This document shows positions 10,322-19,780 of a stretch of DNA of 64,000 nucleotides, piece after piece; the first letter of the stretch is position 1, and every line of letters starts with the position of its first letter. Both the position numbers and the translations under genes were made by a program. Source of the stretch: an uncultured Chryseobacterium sp. Lineage in GTDB: Bacteria; Bacteroidota; Bacteroidia; Flavobacteriales; Weeksellaceae. Under the pieces are notes generated by a model. It worked only from the letters and a program-made list of their open reading frames with translations, was not told the DNA's origin and did no database searches. The DNA lies in the NCBI GenBank assembly GCA_913778505.1, contig CAJYWD010000004.1:90433-154432 (forward strand). The letters run 5' to 3'.

Positions 10322-10395
10322 CACTTCGACTCCGCTCAGTTTGACATCCCGATTTTTAAATCTTAGAGAATACAAGCCTGAGCGGAGCCAAAAAT
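10322..10395. repeat. Inverted repeat with CTCCGCTCAG core
   Basis: CTCCGCTCAG (10330-10339) pairs with CTGAGCGGAG (10378-10387) across 38 bp, within the phrase CACTTCGACTCCGCTCAGTT. It lies just past the bshA stop codon, so it may also form the 3' end of that transcript. A partial match (CACTCCGCTCCGTTTGATA) is at 9316-9334. Confidence 0.5.
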
Positions 10396-10413
10396 TTTTA
10401 ATTGTGTACGAAT

Positions 10414-11568
10414 TTATACTTCTTTATACTTCGCTTGCTCAAATTTTGCAATTGTCGTTTCGTACATATCAATGTAAATCGGAAGAATGTTTTTCAAGTC
10501 AAAATGAATCGCTTGCGCTTTCGCATTCTGCTTCATCTTGGAAAGAAGATTATCATCGCTCAGTAATTTGATGCAATAGTTGCTCATCGCTTCCACATTT
10601 CCTGTTTCTGCCAAAAATCCGGTTTCGCCCTGGATATTCACCTCCGGAATTCCGCCTGCATTACTGCTGATGACGGGCGTTCTGGCGGCCATTGCCTCCA
10701 AAGCCGCCAATCCAAAACTTTCCTGCTCAGACGGTAAGAGGAACACGTCTGACAACTGCAAAATCCTATAGAGATCGTTGACTTTTCCCAACAACTTGAT
10801 TTTACCGATCAGGTCCGGATTATTTTCCATAAACTCGGAAATCTTCTCCATATCGGGACCTTCGCCAATGATGATCAGCTTAGACTTAACCTTCTTATTG
10901 ACGTTTTTAAAAATCTCCAGCACATCCTGAATTCGTTTTACCGGGCGGAGATTGGACACGTGAATCAGGATTTTTTCATCCTCACTGGCAAACTGTTCTC
11001 TCTGGCAGGTTTTGCAATCCTCATCAAAAACAGAATTGTCAATAAAATTGGTGATGACCTGAATTTCCTTCTGAATATTGAAAAATTGTAAGGTATCTTT
11101 TTTAAGACTTTCGGAAACCGAAGTAATGGTATCGCTCTGATTGATAGAAAATTCCACCGCATGTTTGTAGCTCGGATGCTGGCCAACCAGTGTGATGTCC
11201 GTTCCGTGCAACGTTGTTACCAAAGGTATGTCTTTGTGTTCGGCCTTCAGCATTTGCTTCGCTGTAAAAGCCGCATAAGCGTACGGAATGGCGTAGTGCG
11301 CGTGCAAAATATCCAATTTATAAAGATTAACCACACGGTAAATCATGGATGACAAGGCGATATCATAAGGCTGATATTGGAACAATGGATAGGTCTGAAC
11401 ATTGACCTTGTGGAAGAAAATATTCGGATTGGTGACATCCAGACGAGCCGGCAACGCGGAGCTGATGAAGTGCACTTCAAAACCTTTATCTGCCAGAGAC
11501 ATTCCCAGTTCTGTGGCCACAATTCCGCTTCCGCCGTAAGTGGGATAGCAAAGTATTCCTATTTTCAT
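10414..11568 (-). CDS. bshA: N-acetyl-alpha-D-glucosaminyl L-malate synthase BshA
   Basis: A GT4-family, GT-B fold glycosyltransferase that joins UDP-GlcNAc to L-malate, the first step of bacillithiol synthesis in the cytoplasm. The N terminus MKIGILCYPTYGGSG and the LHAHYAIPYAYAA stretch are diagnostic of BshA rather than other GT4 enzymes. The C-terminal domain has PSEQESFGLAALEAMA, the GT4 donor-binding motif with the paired glutamates. The 384 residues match the family. The next pathway enzyme, BshB1, is encoded at 53475-54194; BshC is not in the window. Confidence 0.95.
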   Translation of the reverse strand: MKIGILCYPTYGGSGIVATELGMSLADKGFEVHFISSALPARLDVTNPNIFFHKVNVQTYPLFQYQPYDIALSSMIYRVVNLYKLDILHAHYAIPYAYAAFTAKQMLKAEHKDIPLVTTLHGTDITLVGQHPSYKHAVEFSINQSDTITSVSESLKKDTLQFFNIQKEIQVITNFIDNSVFDEDCKTCQREQFASEDEKILIHVSNLRPVKRIQDVLEIFKNVNKKVKSKLIIIGEGPDMEKISEFMENNPDLIGKIKLLGKVNDLYRILQLSDVFLLPSEQESFGLAALEAMAARTPVISSNAGGIPEVNIQGETGFLAETGNVEAMSNYCIKLLSDDNLLSKMKQNAKAQAIHFDLKNILPIYIDMYETTIAKFEQAKYKEV

Positions 11569-11599
11569 TTTACTTTTTTATTGTTTTATTTTTATACCA

Positions 11600-11712
11600 C
11601 AAAGATTTTATGCATCCAAATTTTCGCTGATTTTGCAAATTTGACAGATTTAAAATATTTAAAATCAATGTGATTTTTAAAATCTTCGAGGAAAAACTTT
11701 TGTGACTTTTAT
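11600..11712. repeat. Degenerate inverted-repeat spacer
   Basis: ACCACAAAGATTTTATG near the start and CTTTTGTGACTTTTATGG near the end can pair imperfectly. The inside has CGCTGATTTTGC and CAGATTT words like those in the element at 30983-31053. No promoter was convincing. Confidence 0.3.
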
Positions 11713-11722
11713 GGTTATAAAT

Positions 11723-13474
11723 TTACTCAATTACAAGCTCAGAATTTTTCGTTTCCGAACTATTTTTTCTATTGTTCTGATTCTGAACTTTCGCCTCAGC
11801 ATCCATTCCCATTCCGTATTTCAAATTGTCATTGACCAAAACAGGCAATCTTCCCCAGATTTTCGTTTGTCCCAGAAGTCCGTTGGCCGTCGCAATCATT
11901 GAGTCATCATTGTTTTCATAAGAGACCAGAACGGTAGAAATTTTTGAAATGTCAATATCCTTCAAAGCGTAAGGACTTCCGAAAACATCCAGAATGACCT
12001 TATGATGCTTACTGACGTCGGAGAGAACTTTCCTGGAAGCCTCGGAGATTTTATAAGTTTTATAAGCCGTAGAATTATCTTTATGGAATCCGACAATCAC
12101 TTTGGAATTTCTCGGGATGCTGTTGATCTCGTCAGCTCTTTTAATGATGATTCTAGCACCATTATTTGAAATTTGATTGAGAAAAGTCTGGTAAGGCGCT
12201 TCTTCCAGCGGAATATAATAGCAAGTTTCGGAGGCCTTGAGAGGCAGCAAACGCTTTTCGTCTTTCAGTAGAGTCAGGGCATTGGCATACATTTTCTGAA
12301 TCAATGCCGAATGCGATGCGTTATTCAGATCTTCGTTTATATTTTCGGGATTGATGTTATTGTATTTGTTTAAACCCAAATAATATTTGGTCAAAAGGAT
12401 TTTTTTGACGCTTTCCTCTACTCGCGACTGCGGAATTTCGCCGCTGTCAATTGCTTTTTGGATTAATCTTTTTCCTGTTGCAACATCTTGCGAAAATAGC
12501 ATAATGTCATTTCCTGCCCGGAAAGCCATTGCATCCAATTCTCCAGCCTTGAACTTATTGGCCACAGCGCCCATATTCAGCGCATCTGTGATAATCAAAC
12601 CTTTGTAACCAAGCTGTTCTTTCAAAATACCCGTGATAATTTTTTTTGAAACTGAGGCAGGAATACCTTTTTCATGCTCAAGAGCAGGAACATACAAGTG
12701 CGCAACCATCACACCACCAATGCCTTTGTTCATCAATGCTTTGAAAGGCGCAAGCTCAACTTCCTCCAGTCGCTTCATATCGTGCGGAACCAGCGGTAAA
12801 TCCAGATGCGAATCCGTAGCCGTATCGCCGTGACCCGGAAAATGTTTGATGGCAGCCAAAATTTTGTTGTCCTGCAAACCATTGGAATAGGCCAAAGCAG
12901 AGTTTACAACATTACTCACATCGGAACCAAAACTTCTGTTTCCGATAATGGGATTATTCGGATTGGTATTGACATCCACCACCGGTGCAAAATCCCAGTT
13001 GATGCCCATTCGCTTGCAATCTTCAGCGATTTTAGCAGACATTTCCGTTATCAGACTTTTATCCTGAATTGCGCCAAGAGTAATTGCCCAGGGGAATTTA
13101 TGCGCCTTCGCAATTCTTTGGAACACGCCCCATTCGGCATCCATTCCAATCATTAGCGGCACTTTTGATTTGGATTGAAACTCGTTGACCAGATCGATCT
13201 CTCTGGCAGCATCATCCTGCATCAGAATCAGTCCACCGATTTTATCATTGATGACAATATTTCTTATTTGACTGATAAATTCCTCACCCTTGTTGGTATA
13301 AAGCGCCACGATAAACAGCTGACCTAATTTTTCATCCTGAGACAGCGAATTATAGGTGGCATCCACCCAGGTTTCCGCTCTTTTGACATCTTCCTTGGAA
13401 ATATTTTCAGGCTGATATTGAGTGAGATAAAACTGCGAGAAGAAAGTTACCAGTACGAAACTTAACTTTTTCAT
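11723..13474 (-). CDS. Glycoside hydrolase family 3 protein (beta-N-acetylhexosaminidase-like)
   Basis: Probably releases N-acetylglucosamine from muropeptides or chitin-like sugars. It has a signal peptide (about 1-18). The GH3 catalytic domain carries KHFPGHGDTATDSH, the NagZ motif whose Asp/His pair replaces a conventional acid-base residue, and the nucleophile region ITDALNMGA. About 200 further residues after the barrel form a second GH3 C domain that classical NagZ lacks, so this is the longer two-domain type at 583 residues. It is followed downstream on the same strand by bshA after a 154-bp spacer. Confidence 0.9.
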   Translation of the reverse strand: MKKLSFVLVTFFSQFYLTQYQPENISKEDVKRAETWVDATYNSLSQDEKLGQLFIVALYTNKGEEFISQIRNIVINDKIGGLILMQDDAAREIDLVNEFQSKSKVPLMIGMDAEWGVFQRIAKAHKFPWAITLGAIQDKSLITEMSAKIAEDCKRMGINWDFAPVVDVNTNPNNPIIGNRSFGSDVSNVVNSALAYSNGLQDNKILAAIKHFPGHGDTATDSHLDLPLVPHDMKRLEEVELAPFKALMNKGIGGVMVAHLYVPALEHEKGIPASVSKKIITGILKEQLGYKGLIITDALNMGAVANKFKAGELDAMAFRAGNDIMLFSQDVATGKRLIQKAIDSGEIPQSRVEESVKKILLTKYYLGLNKYNNINPENINEDLNNASHSALIQKMYANALTLLKDEKRLLPLKASETCYYIPLEEAPYQTFLNQISNNGARIIIKRADEINSIPRNSKVIVGFHKDNSTAYKTYKISEASRKVLSDVSKHHKVILDVFGSPYALKDIDISKISTVLVSYENNDDSMIATANGLLGQTKIWGRLPVLVNDNLKYGMGMDAEAKVQNQNNRKNSSETKNSELVIE

Positions 13475-13585
13475 ATTTTGAAAATCTAAAATTCAGTAAT
13501 AAGGCATAAAGATATTAATTCCACAGGAAAAAGGTGTCGTTATGGTCTGCAATTTGTAATTAAACTAACGTAAATATTTAAAGCT

Positions 13586-14119
13586 ATGAAAAAATTATTG
13601 CCCCTCTTATTCTTAATGTTCACAAGCGTTGTAATCTTTAGCTGTAAAGATGATGATGACAACTATGTTGAGACACAGGTAGATTACCCTGCGGTCTATG
13701 ATGTTAAGGTTAATCTTATCAGAAACAGTGACGATTACTACGGGTACAATCAGCCGTTTAACCAACCTATGCTGGGTCAGGATATCGTTTTGGTATATCG
13801 TAAAAACAATCCCAGCTCCAACTCTCCGATTTGGGAACCGCTGCCAAAATCATATTTTTTCAATGAAGGCACTATGGATTACACCTTTAATTTCACCACT
13901 GCGGATGTCCAGATTGATCTGAGAGCTGATTTTAATATTACACTTAAGGAAGATAATAATTTCAAGACTAATTTTATTAATGGACAGACTTTCCGAGTAG
14001 TTCTGGTTCCTGCGGTATACGGAAATAAAAATGCCAATGCAGCTAATCTTTCCAAAATGTCTTATGAGGAAGTGATCAAAAAGTTTAACATCAATGACAG
14101 TAAAGTTGGAACTTTATAA
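13586..14119 (+). CDS. Putative surface lipoprotein, function unknown
   Basis: 177 residues. The signal peptide ends in a lipobox VIFSC with the lipidated Cys near residue 20, followed at once by KDDDD. That acidic stretch fits the lipoprotein export signal described in Flavobacteriia for display on the outer face of the outer membrane. The rest is a soluble, probably beta-rich domain with no recognised family. It has its own terminator and faces away from the GH3 gene. Confidence 0.75.
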   Translation: MKKLLPLLFLMFTSVVIFSCKDDDDNYVETQVDYPAVYDVKVNLIRNSDDYYGYNQPFNQPMLGQDIVLVYRKNNPSSNSPIWEPLPKSYFFNEGTMDYTFNFTTADVQIDLRADFNITLKEDNNFKTNFINGQTFRVVLVPAVYGNKNANAANLSKMSYEEVIKKFNINDSKVGTL

Positions 14120-14136
14120 ATTTTAATATAATCTAT

Positions 14137-14163
14137 AACCACAGTTCAATCTGTGGTTTTTTT
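14137..14163 (+). terminator. Terminator after the lipoprotein gene
   Basis: AACCACAG / CTGTGGTT stem with a 6-nt loop and a T run. Confidence 0.85.
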
Positions 14164-14213
14164 ATGGATAAAAATAAATTATACTAATTAAGTATGAATT
14201 AAGAATTTATTCA

Positions 14214-14221
14214 TAAATTTG
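14214..14221 (+). promoter_or_regulatory. Candidate -7 box of the peroxiredoxin gene
   Basis: TAAATTTG matches TAnnTTTG exactly, 28 bp before the start codon; the -33 region is not convincing. Confidence 0.5.
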
Positions 14222-14249
14222 TTCATCATTAACCAAAAAATAAAATATT

Positions 14250-14885
14250 ATGTCAATAAAGCTTGGCGATACAGCTCCGGATTTCACTGCAGAAAGCAGC
14301 CTGGGAACACTTAATTTTTACGATTATTTGGGCGATTCATGGGGAATATTATTTTCGCATCCTGCAGATTACACACCGGTTTGCACCACAGAACTCGGAA
14401 AAACTTCCCAATTAAAGCCGGAATTCGATAAAAGAAATACTAAAGTTATCGCTCTGAGTGTAGACGGCGTAGACAATCACAAAGGCTGGATCTCGGATAT
14501 CAATGAAACTCAGCATACAGAAGTAGAATTCCCGATTATTGCGGATCAGGACAAAACAGTATCGGAATTGTATGATTTCATTCATCCCAATGCCAGCGCT
14601 ACTTTGACGGTAAGATCGCTATTGATTATTGATCCCGATAAAAAAGTAAGATTAATTATTACTTATCCAGCTTCCACGGGAAGAAATTTTACCGAAATCC
14701 TGCGCGTACTGGACTCTTTACAGTTGGTGGATGGCTATGGCATTGCTACGCCTGCGGACTGGCAGGATGGTGAGGATGTCATTATACCGCCGGCAGTTTC
14801 GCAGGAAGATGCGGAAAAGAAATTCACCAAAGGCGTGAAAGTGATCAAGCCTTATTTGAGATATACTCCTCAGCCTAATAAATAG
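14250..14885 (+). CDS. 1-Cys peroxiredoxin (Prx6 family)
   Basis: Reduces hydrogen peroxide and organic peroxides. The peroxidatic Cys45 sits in HPADYTPVCTTELG, the Prx6-type active site with Pro38 and Thr42. The 211 residues include the extended C-terminal dimerisation part typical of Prx6 (about 210-220 residues), and no resolving Cys is present in the usual AhpC position. Single gene with its own promoter box and a shared terminator. Confidence 0.93.
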   Translation: MSIKLGDTAPDFTAESSLGTLNFYDYLGDSWGILFSHPADYTPVCTTELGKTSQLKPEFDKRNTKVIALSVDGVDNHKGWISDINETQHTEVEFPIIADQDKTVSELYDFIHPNASATLTVRSLLIIDPDKKVRLIITYPASTGRNFTEILRVLDSLQLVDGYGIATPADWQDGEDVIIPPAVSQEDAEKKFTKGVKVIKPYLRYTPQPNK

Positions 14886-14898
14886 CAGATATCATTAT

Positions 14899-14937
14899 AA
14901 AATTAAAAAGCTTAGATTTCCTGAGCTTTTTAATTTT
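14899..14937. terminator. Bidirectional terminator
   Basis: Perfect 14-bp stem AAAATTAAAAAGCT / AGCTTTTTAATTTT between convergent genes. The A and T runs on both sides allow termination in both directions. Confidence 0.85.
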
Positions 14938-14952
14938 ATAATGTTTCGAATT

Positions 14953-15702
14953 TTATTTCGTCATAAAAACCTCTTTGACAAAATCTCCACCTTTAGGCAT
15001 TTCGATAACGATGTTGCCATTTTCGTAATAACCTAAGGTTGATTCGCCGGACGATAATTTCACACGGAAAACATCACTTTTGGCTGTCGCTTTAAACGTT
15101 GCAAAAGGCACACTGCTATTTCCATCCACCAGAATAAATTGGTCATTGTCAATTTGGATTTTCTGCAAAATCATATTTCCTTTACTGAATTTCTGAGCTG
15201 TTGATGTACTTTTTGTCACTTCAACTTTAGTTTCAGGTTTTACATCATTCACAATGATTTCCTTTGCAGGCGCTGATTCTAAGACGGTTTCTTTAGGATT
15301 GGACGCAGGCAATTTTGCTACAGCTTGTCTCATTGCATCCTGAAAACCTTCCTCGAATTCCTTTATCGTACTACTGGATTTTTCAGAATAAATGACTTGA
15401 TTCTTACAATCCTTGAACTGAAGTGATATTTTATTTCTTAACAAACTTTTTTCGTTGAGGATATCTGCATTGAGGATTTTGCAGGGATTGACGAGGGCGT
15501 CATTCGGCCAATTGTTCTTTTCAGTGGGTAAAATGACATATTTTTTTGATGACAATGACTTCTTCAAAATGCCATCCATCCCGTAAGTTTGCTTAAGTGA
15601 ACTAAACTCTGCAGGAATCACAATATATTGATAATCGCTGATAGATTGCGCTTTAAAGATTACATTAATAGATATAAAAATGAGTATTGATATTTTTTTC
15701 AT
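14953..15702 (-). CDS. Secreted protein of unknown function
   Basis: 249 residues with a signal peptide of about 19 residues ending near FKAQS. The N-terminal part (DYQYIVIPAEFSSLK) and a run on C-K-x-L-N/A-D reminiscent of proteins built on a metallo-free alpha/beta fold are visible, followed by a low-complexity linker (about 125-170) and a small C-terminal beta domain. No family is recognised. It is the last gene of a four-gene operon, 7 nt after the T9SS cargo gene, so an envelope role is likely. Confidence 0.65.
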   Translation of the reverse strand: MKKISILIFISINVIFKAQSISDYQYIVIPAEFSSLKQTYGMDGILKKSLSSKKYVILPTEKNNWPNDALVNPCKILNADILNEKSLLRNKISLQFKDCKNQVIYSEKSSSTIKEFEEGFQDAMRQAVAKLPASNPKETVLESAPAKEIIVNDVKPETKVEVTKSTSTAQKFSKGNMILQKIQIDNDQFILVDGNSSVPFATFKATAKSDVFRVKLSSGESTLGYYENGNIVIEMPKGGDFVKEVFMTK

Positions 15703-15709
15703 GCAAGGT

Positions 15710-18670
15710 CTAATTTTTAATGAACTTTTGGGAATATGATGTTCCTTCTTTTGTTTTTACTTCTATAATATACAAACCTTCCGTTAGCGAAGACACATCG
15801 ATGGACTTCTCTGTGTCTACATATGACCCTTGTCTTAAAATATTTCCGGAGGTATTATAAATGATGTAAGACGCAGGAATTAAATCAGTTTTATATCTGA
15901 GTTTAATAAAGTCTGAAGCAGGATTTGGGTACAATATAAGTTTGAGCTTCTGAACACTATTGTCTTCTTCTATTGTATTCAAATAAATCGGAAGTTCGGA
16001 AGTCACTTGGTAATATTCCAGACCAGATTTTTTGGTAACTGCAGTGAAAAGCAGTTTATTTTGATCTATGAACAAATCATTTAAAAATTCGTTTTTATCA
16101 AGATTGAATGAATCTTCGTGGGTAACATCTATTACTAAAGATACATTATCGGAAGCCTTTCCATTGGTTCTCCAAAGTTTATTATCATTGGTCTTAGTAA
16201 AATAGACATAGTTATTAATACATTTGAAATCTTTGATATAGTTATCTTGTCCAGATTGATTTTCTATCTTATAGACCTGTTCTGTCTTATTATTGCCATC
16301 GGTTTTCCACAAAGCATAGATTTTATCATAAGTTCCATCATAGTAATTGGAATAACGGGTCCCTGAACCAATAAAAAGATTATCTCCACAAGACAACATT
16401 TTATTTTGACTACGGAAATACTCGTTATTACCTGTCTGATAAATTACTTTTGTATTTTCCGATGTTCCATCAGTCTGGTGGAGCGCCCCAGATGTGGTAT
16501 AATAGAATTTATTTTTGAATTCTGCTCCTACATTATTGATGACGTCAGGATAAAAATAGGGTGTAGAATGGTTTTTCAGTAATATTGTTCCCTCCTGAGT
16601 CCCGTCAGAGATATACAATTCTGAGTTATAATAAGAGCCATTAGAGTAGCTGCTTTTAGAGATCAAAATCTTGTCCTTCAAAACGCCCAAAAGCTTTGGG
16701 TCACCATCATAATTATCATCTGCTGAAAAGCTAATGACTTTTTTGGTATTCTCCGGAGTTCCGTCTGTACGCCATATAGCTCTGATTCCCTTATCCTTTG
16801 CAATAAAATAAAGATAGCCTCCAGCAATAACTGTTTGAGAATCTACGTTATACAAACCTCCATCTTCATCTGTAGAAATATCTTTTAATAGTTCAATTTC
16901 ATTCGCTCCTTTTTTGATTCTGAAAAGTTCTGTACCTATCCTACTGTCGTAAGCAGAAAATATGAGATATTCATCATTAAGATTTTCGAATATACTACCA
17001 ACATCATACAAGGTATTCCCAGCATACTTCACAAAAATAGTATTTTCAAATGTTCCGTCCGTTTTGGCGAAAAGTGAATAATTGTTATTATTGATGCCTA
17101 CATTGTACGTCCCTTTCTGATAGATATCATTTCCTAACTTGATCAGTCCCGAGTTAGAAAGTGAAGCCATCTCACCATTCCACTCGTGTTTCAAGTTGTT
17201 AAGAATAGTTTTTTCTCCAGTTTCAGGATTAATATTAAAAAATTGATTGCCATATTGACCATTATTGGCTACAACAATCAAACCATTAGAATTCCGAATA
17301 AAACCTTGCGGACTACCACTTTGTGAGGTATTGGCATCTGAAAGAAGCGATATTTCCCTTGTCTGCTTGCTGACTTTGAATAATTCTGAACCATTTTCTG
17401 GCGTCGACGCGGTTAAATAAAGATAGTCACCATCATCTATAAAATTGCTTGCTTCATCCGTATAAATAGTTGGCGTTGTATTAGGAACTCGAAACAGACC
17501 TCTTTCATCATTGTAAAGCCAGAAGTGGTTCAAATTATTAGCTCTTGTCAAAATCAGTTCCTGATGATTAGAAGAGGCTTTGTAAAGTATTGGTCTGTCA
17601 AGCTCTGGATCATTGATAACTATCTGTTTAGTGCCATCAGTTGTCCCATTTGTTTCCCAGATCTGGTATTCTCCGGAATTATTGATAACATCAAATGCCA
17701 CTTTATCCCTATACCTTACAATGCTTGAATTGATGCCAATACTTCCCCAAGCTCCGGGTACAATATTCTTTAGCAATTTTGTGCCTTCCACCGTCCCGTC
17801 ACTGACCCAGGGTTCCATCCCATTTTCAGAATCATTTCCTGCAAAAACATACTTATTACCTAAGGCGTATCCCTGCATTGACTGGCCACGAACCTTGTTG
17901 GTGAATTTCTTTGTGCCAGCGGTTGTCCCGTCAGATTCCCAAACTGCTGACTCTGTATCATAGGCGAAAAAATAAAATTTGTTTTTAAAATCAACAATAT
18001 TGAAATCATTCCCAATGGCACTCCCTGTATTTGATATCTTCTTTAAAAGAAATGTGCCATCTGTAGTTCCGTCAGAAATCCATACCTGCTTTCCATTGAT
18101 TCCATCATCAATGGCGGTCACTATTTTATTGCCAAAAACCCTCAGATTTACAGAGCCACTTGTATATGAGCCGAACGTTTTAAGTTTTTTGGTCCCTGAA
18201 TCAGTCCCATCACTGACCCATAATTGGTAATTAATCAAAAAATAAATTTTATTTCCCGCCAAAACCACATCTTGGAAAAAAAATAGATCCGATGGAAAAG
18301 GAAATACATATTGTGTCCCTGCTTCGGTTCCATCCGTCGAAAATAGCCAATAGTTAGAAAAGTTGGACCTCGCTATAAAAAATACTTTGTCATTTAAAAT
18401 CTTAAAGTGAGGATTGCCATCTACACCACTATTATCAAACGGGAAAATATCTTTAACCATTTTCGATCTTCCTGTACCAAAATCGTAATTCCAAAGTTCT
18501 CTTCCTGTATCACCACTTTCTGCAGTAAAAATCAATTTGTTTTTGTATTTCAGAGTGTAGTAAGGTGTACTGGAACCTTGAAAGTTTAACTCATTAAGTT
18601 TCGCTGTGATAGTCTGTCCTTGAACAAGTGAAATCAGAAATGAAGAAATTACAAGTAAAGTTTTTGCCAT
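15710..18670 (-). CDS. T9SS type A sorting domain protein with ELW-type repeats
   Basis: A 986-residue cell-surface or secreted protein. It has an N-terminal signal peptide and many repeats of about 45-60 residues built on (E/Q)LWxSDGTxxGT followed by a hydrophobic strand, suggesting a large beta-propeller-like or stacked beta structure. The last 80 residues are a type IX secretion sorting domain: LYPNPASDF, then GxYxxxxxDVSSLTEGLYII and a basic end FIKN. The signal should be removed after export by the T9SS. The next upstream gene in the operon encodes a PorV-like partner. The ligand or substrate is unknown. Confidence 0.9.
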   Translation of the reverse strand: MAKTLLVISSFLISLVQGQTITAKLNELNFQGSSTPYYTLKYKNKLIFTAESGDTGRELWNYDFGTGRSKMVKDIFPFDNSGVDGNPHFKILNDKVFFIARSNFSNYWLFSTDGTEAGTQYVFPFPSDLFFFQDVVLAGNKIYFLINYQLWVSDGTDSGTKKLKTFGSYTSGSVNLRVFGNKIVTAIDDGINGKQVWISDGTTDGTFLLKKISNTGSAIGNDFNIVDFKNKFYFFAYDTESAVWESDGTTAGTKKFTNKVRGQSMQGYALGNKYVFAGNDSENGMEPWVSDGTVEGTKLLKNIVPGAWGSIGINSSIVRYRDKVAFDVINNSGEYQIWETNGTTDGTKQIVINDPELDRPILYKASSNHQELILTRANNLNHFWLYNDERGLFRVPNTTPTIYTDEASNFIDDGDYLYLTASTPENGSELFKVSKQTREISLLSDANTSQSGSPQGFIRNSNGLIVVANNGQYGNQFFNINPETGEKTILNNLKHEWNGEMASLSNSGLIKLGNDIYQKGTYNVGINNNNYSLFAKTDGTFENTIFVKYAGNTLYDVGSIFENLNDEYLIFSAYDSRIGTELFRIKKGANEIELLKDISTDEDGGLYNVDSQTVIAGGYLYFIAKDKGIRAIWRTDGTPENTKKVISFSADDNYDGDPKLLGVLKDKILISKSSYSNGSYYNSELYISDGTQEGTILLKNHSTPYFYPDVINNVGAEFKNKFYYTTSGALHQTDGTSENTKVIYQTGNNEYFRSQNKMLSCGDNLFIGSGTRYSNYYDGTYDKIYALWKTDGNNKTEQVYKIENQSGQDNYIKDFKCINNYVYFTKTNDNKLWRTNGKASDNVSLVIDVTHEDSFNLDKNEFLNDLFIDQNKLLFTAVTKKSGLEYYQVTSELPIYLNTIEEDNSVQKLKLILYPNPASDFIKLRYKTDLIPASYIIYNTSGNILRQGSYVDTEKSIDVSSLTEGLYIIEVKTKEGTSYSQKFIKN

Positions 18671-18687
18671 AAGTTATTTTGTCTTTA

Positions 18688-19773
18688 TTAATTCCTGAAA
18701 CCCTGCATATCCAGTTTCAAAGAAAAGAAATTAGAGTAAAAGTTAGAACCGCCAATGCCCGAGTTGGTAATAGCATAATCCAATGTCAGACCTTTGTACC
18801 GGATGCCAATACCTGCACTTGGCTGGAAAGACACCTTTCTTTTCAGGTCTTCTATATCAGAAATAGTTTGGAATCTGTTTAGTCCTAATCTTACGAAAAT
18901 CATATCCTGGAAAATCAATTCGCCACCCAAATAAGGCGTAATGCTGGCAAAATCCGTGGAAACCAAAGCAGCAGTTTTTGCAAAATCAATATTAACTCCT
19001 GCTTCCGGCAATAATTTTAAATCTCTGTTGAATTCAAAAGTCTTGCTGACACCCAGATTGAGTTTTGGCATTGTAATTTCCATTTTGTCAGCAGGTGCAG
19101 GGTTGAATTCCTCACCATTAACCACCGTGGAAAGTTCTTTCTGATTGATCGTCCAGAAGTTGACTGTAGTTGTTGCATCCCGCAGCATGAAACCGAGATT
19201 CCAATCGGTATCGGTGTGGTAAACACCGCCGAGGTCAAATCCGAAACCGTAACCGCTGGCAAATTTTCCAACATTTCTATAAACAATTTTAGCTGTAGCT
19301 CCAAGATCCAGTTTCTGATTGCCGTTCGGATGAAAAGCGTAGGAAAATAAGGCGGCATAATCTGATGTGGAGAAGGAACTGATTTTATCATAATCTATAT
19401 TACCTTCGGAATCGATAAGCTGTGTGGTATTGAGAATATTATCTACGCCTAATCTCACCAATGAAATAGCGAAAACGCCATTTCCCTGATCCAGTGGCTT
19501 GGCATACGCCATGTAATCATATTTGGCAATCGATTCAAAATATTCGGCGTGCATGGCAGCTGCCTGCCAGTCTTTTTCTATCTTCAGCAGTCCTGCGGGA
19601 TTCCACATGGGAGAATAGACATCATCCTGGTTAGAAACCACCGCACCTCCCATCGCAAGTCCTCGCGCACCCGCACCAATGTTCAGGAACTCGTTGGAGT
19701 ATTTCCGGATGATCTGCGCTCCGGAAAGCTGCGATAGTGCAAGTAATAAAATTAATAAAAATCTTTTCATCAA
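18688..19773 (-). CDS. PorV/PorQ family outer-membrane protein (PorV2-like)
   Basis: A 361-residue outer-membrane beta-barrel protein with a signal peptide ending near SGAQI. The N-terminal GAGARGLAMGGA followed by DVYSPMWNPAGL is the hallmark of FadL-like PorV/PorQ proteins. PorV delivers T9SS cargo from the translocon to the attachment complex. Here the gene sits 17 nt upstream of a T9SS cargo gene and away from any other por gene, which suggests a dedicated accessory shuttle and not the main PorV. That assignment is an inference from context. Confidence 0.85.
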   Translation of the reverse strand: MMKRFLLILLLALSQLSGAQIIRKYSNEFLNIGAGARGLAMGGAVVSNQDDVYSPMWNPAGLLKIEKDWQAAAMHAEYFESIAKYDYMAYAKPLDQGNGVFAISLVRLGVDNILNTTQLIDSEGNIDYDKISSFSTSDYAALFSYAFHPNGNQKLDLGATAKIVYRNVGKFASGYGFGFDLGGVYHTDTDWNLGFMLRDATTTVNFWTINQKELSTVVNGEEFNPAPADKMEITMPKLNLGVSKTFEFNRDLKLLPEAGVNIDFAKTAALVSTDFASITPYLGGELIFQDMIFVRLGLNRFQTISDIEDLKRKVSFQPSAGIGIRYKGLTLDYAITNSGIGGSNFYSNFFSLKLDMQGFRN

Positions 19774-19780
19774 AGGCGTA

